Assembly (NCBI GenBank): GCA_030152125.1
Contig: JASLIR010000114.1
Coordinates: forward strand, 1 to 6,994
From: Alkanindiges sp.
Lineage (GTDB): Bacteria; Pseudomonadota; Gammaproteobacteria; Pseudomonadales; Moraxellaceae
Length of the DNA stretch: 6,994 nucleotides
Direction: 5' to 3'
Shown: positions 6,326 to 6,994 of the stretch, one piece after another
Numbering within the stretch: the first letter of the stretch is position 1
How the letters are laid out: each line of letters opens with the position of its first letter
Notes under the pieces: generated by a model
What the model was told of the DNA's origin: nothing
Seen by the model: the letters and a program-made list of their open reading frames with translations, nothing else
Database searches by the model: none
Translations under genes and position numbers: made by a program

Positions 6326-6994
6326 ATGAAAAATAAACTGCTCAGTCCGATGGATGCGATGTTTCTGTATGGTGAATCACGCGAAACCATGATGCACGTG
6401 GCAGCACTAATGCCATTTACCCCGCCAGTTGATGCGCCGCCGGATTTTTTGCGTCAGCTGATGGATGAAATCAAGCAGACCATGAAGGTGGAAGCACCGT
6501 GGAACAAGAAGCTGCGCAAGCCCAAGGGGTTGCGTAATCCGCTGAATTCCTGGGTGGAAGACGACCAGTTTGACATTGAGTACCATGTGCGCCGTTCCGC
6601 CTTGCCCAGCCCGGGTGATGAGCGCGAGTTGGGTATTTTAGTCTCGCGCCTGCACAGTAACCCGCTGGACTTTACCCGTCCGCCGTGGGAAATACATTTG
6701 ATTGAAGGGCTGGAAGGTGGCCGTTTTGCCTTTTACATCAAGATTCACCATGCACTGGTGGATGGCTATACCGGCAGTAAAATCCTGTCTCGCAGTCTGG
6801 CGACTGACCCAGATGAGCGCGACACCCCAATGTTCTTTACCCGTCCGCAGCCGCAGCGTAAACCGCGTGAACCATCCACTGCTGCACCGCTGGATTTAAA
6901 CAGCATGTTTCAGGGCGTGATGAGCGACATCCGTGATGTGGCCAAGCCGCTGTCCAACCTGATTAAAAAACCGGGGGTAGAGTTCCAGAGCCTG
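6326..6994 (+). CDS. Wax ester synthase/diacylglycerol acyltransferase (WS/DGAT), N-terminal 223 residues (C-terminus beyond the right edge)
   Basis: The frame is open from ATG 6326 to the window end, giving roughly the first half of a family usually near 450-500 residues. Visible motifs: LSPMDAMFLYGESRETMMHV at 6-25, the conserved family start; PLDFTRPPW at 113-121, matching the PLDxxRPxW motif; and the catalytic HHALVDG at 141-147 (HHxxxDG), in which H142 is the expected general base. These enzymes transfer an acyl group from acyl-CoA to a fatty alcohol or diacylglycerol, making wax ester or triacylglycerol storage lipid at the inner face of the membrane. GGAA, 7 nt before the ATG, supports the start. 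In-frame ATGs at 6350 and 6359 would cut into the conserved N-terminus. It diverges from the nrtR operon across the shared intergenic region, with no sign of co-transcription. Substrate preference cannot be read from this half. Confidence 0.93.
   Translation, partial: MKNKLLSPMDAMFLYGESRETMMHVAALMPFTPPVDAPPDFLRQLMDEIKQTMKVEAPWNKKLRKPKGLRNPLNSWVEDDQFDIEYHVRRSALPSPGDERELGILVSRLHSNPLDFTRPPWEIHLIEGLEGGRFAFYIKIHHALVDGYTGSKILSRSLATDPDERDTPMFFTRPQPQRKPREPSTAAPLDLNSMFQGVMSDIRDVAKPLSNLIKKPGVEFQSL

Overview
The window looks like chromosome from a gammaproteobacterium of moderate GC content that probably stores wax ester or triacylglycerol. The lipid-storage inference rests on the WS/DGAT-type acyltransferase at the right edge. 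The FdhF/YdeP oxidoreductase and the NrtR regulator fit a free-living, possibly aquatic bacterium. The genus cannot be named from this sequence.

Layout: five genes read leftward on the minus strand from about 5956 to the left edge, and one gene diverges to the right from 6326. From left to right they are: (1) the N-terminal 589 codons of an FdhF/YdeP-family molybdopterin oxidoreductase (1-1767, cut by the window edge); (2) a LysR-type regulator (1992-2903) just upstream of it on the same strand, with a terminator-like hairpin and a 69-nt imperfect hairpin between the two; (3) a diverged NAD-kinase-fold protein (3058-3987); (4) an SPFH/band-7 protein with a long coiled coil and no obvious membrane anchor (3989-5041); (5) an NrtR-type Nudix/winged-helix regulator (5102-5956); (6) the first 223 codons of a WS/DGAT acyltransferase (6326-6994, cut by the window edge).

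Genes 5-4-3 read as one operon. NrtR is followed after 60 nt by the SPFH gene, and the SPFH stop and the NAD-kinase-like start are separated by one base. A perfect 10-bp inverted repeat with a 5-nt spacer lies upstream of nrtR, where an autoregulatory operator would be expected. NrtR proteins sense NAD-derived ADP-ribosyl ligands, and the third gene has the NAD-kinase fold with a changed GGDGT motif. The operon may therefore be an NAD-responsive unit that couples nucleotide sensing to an SPFH scaffold. I know of no named system with this composition, and it is the most interesting item here. The LysR and FdhF/YdeP genes form a second, separate regulator-target pair that is probably redox or formate related. 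I saw no rRNA, tRNA, CRISPR array or insertion sequence.
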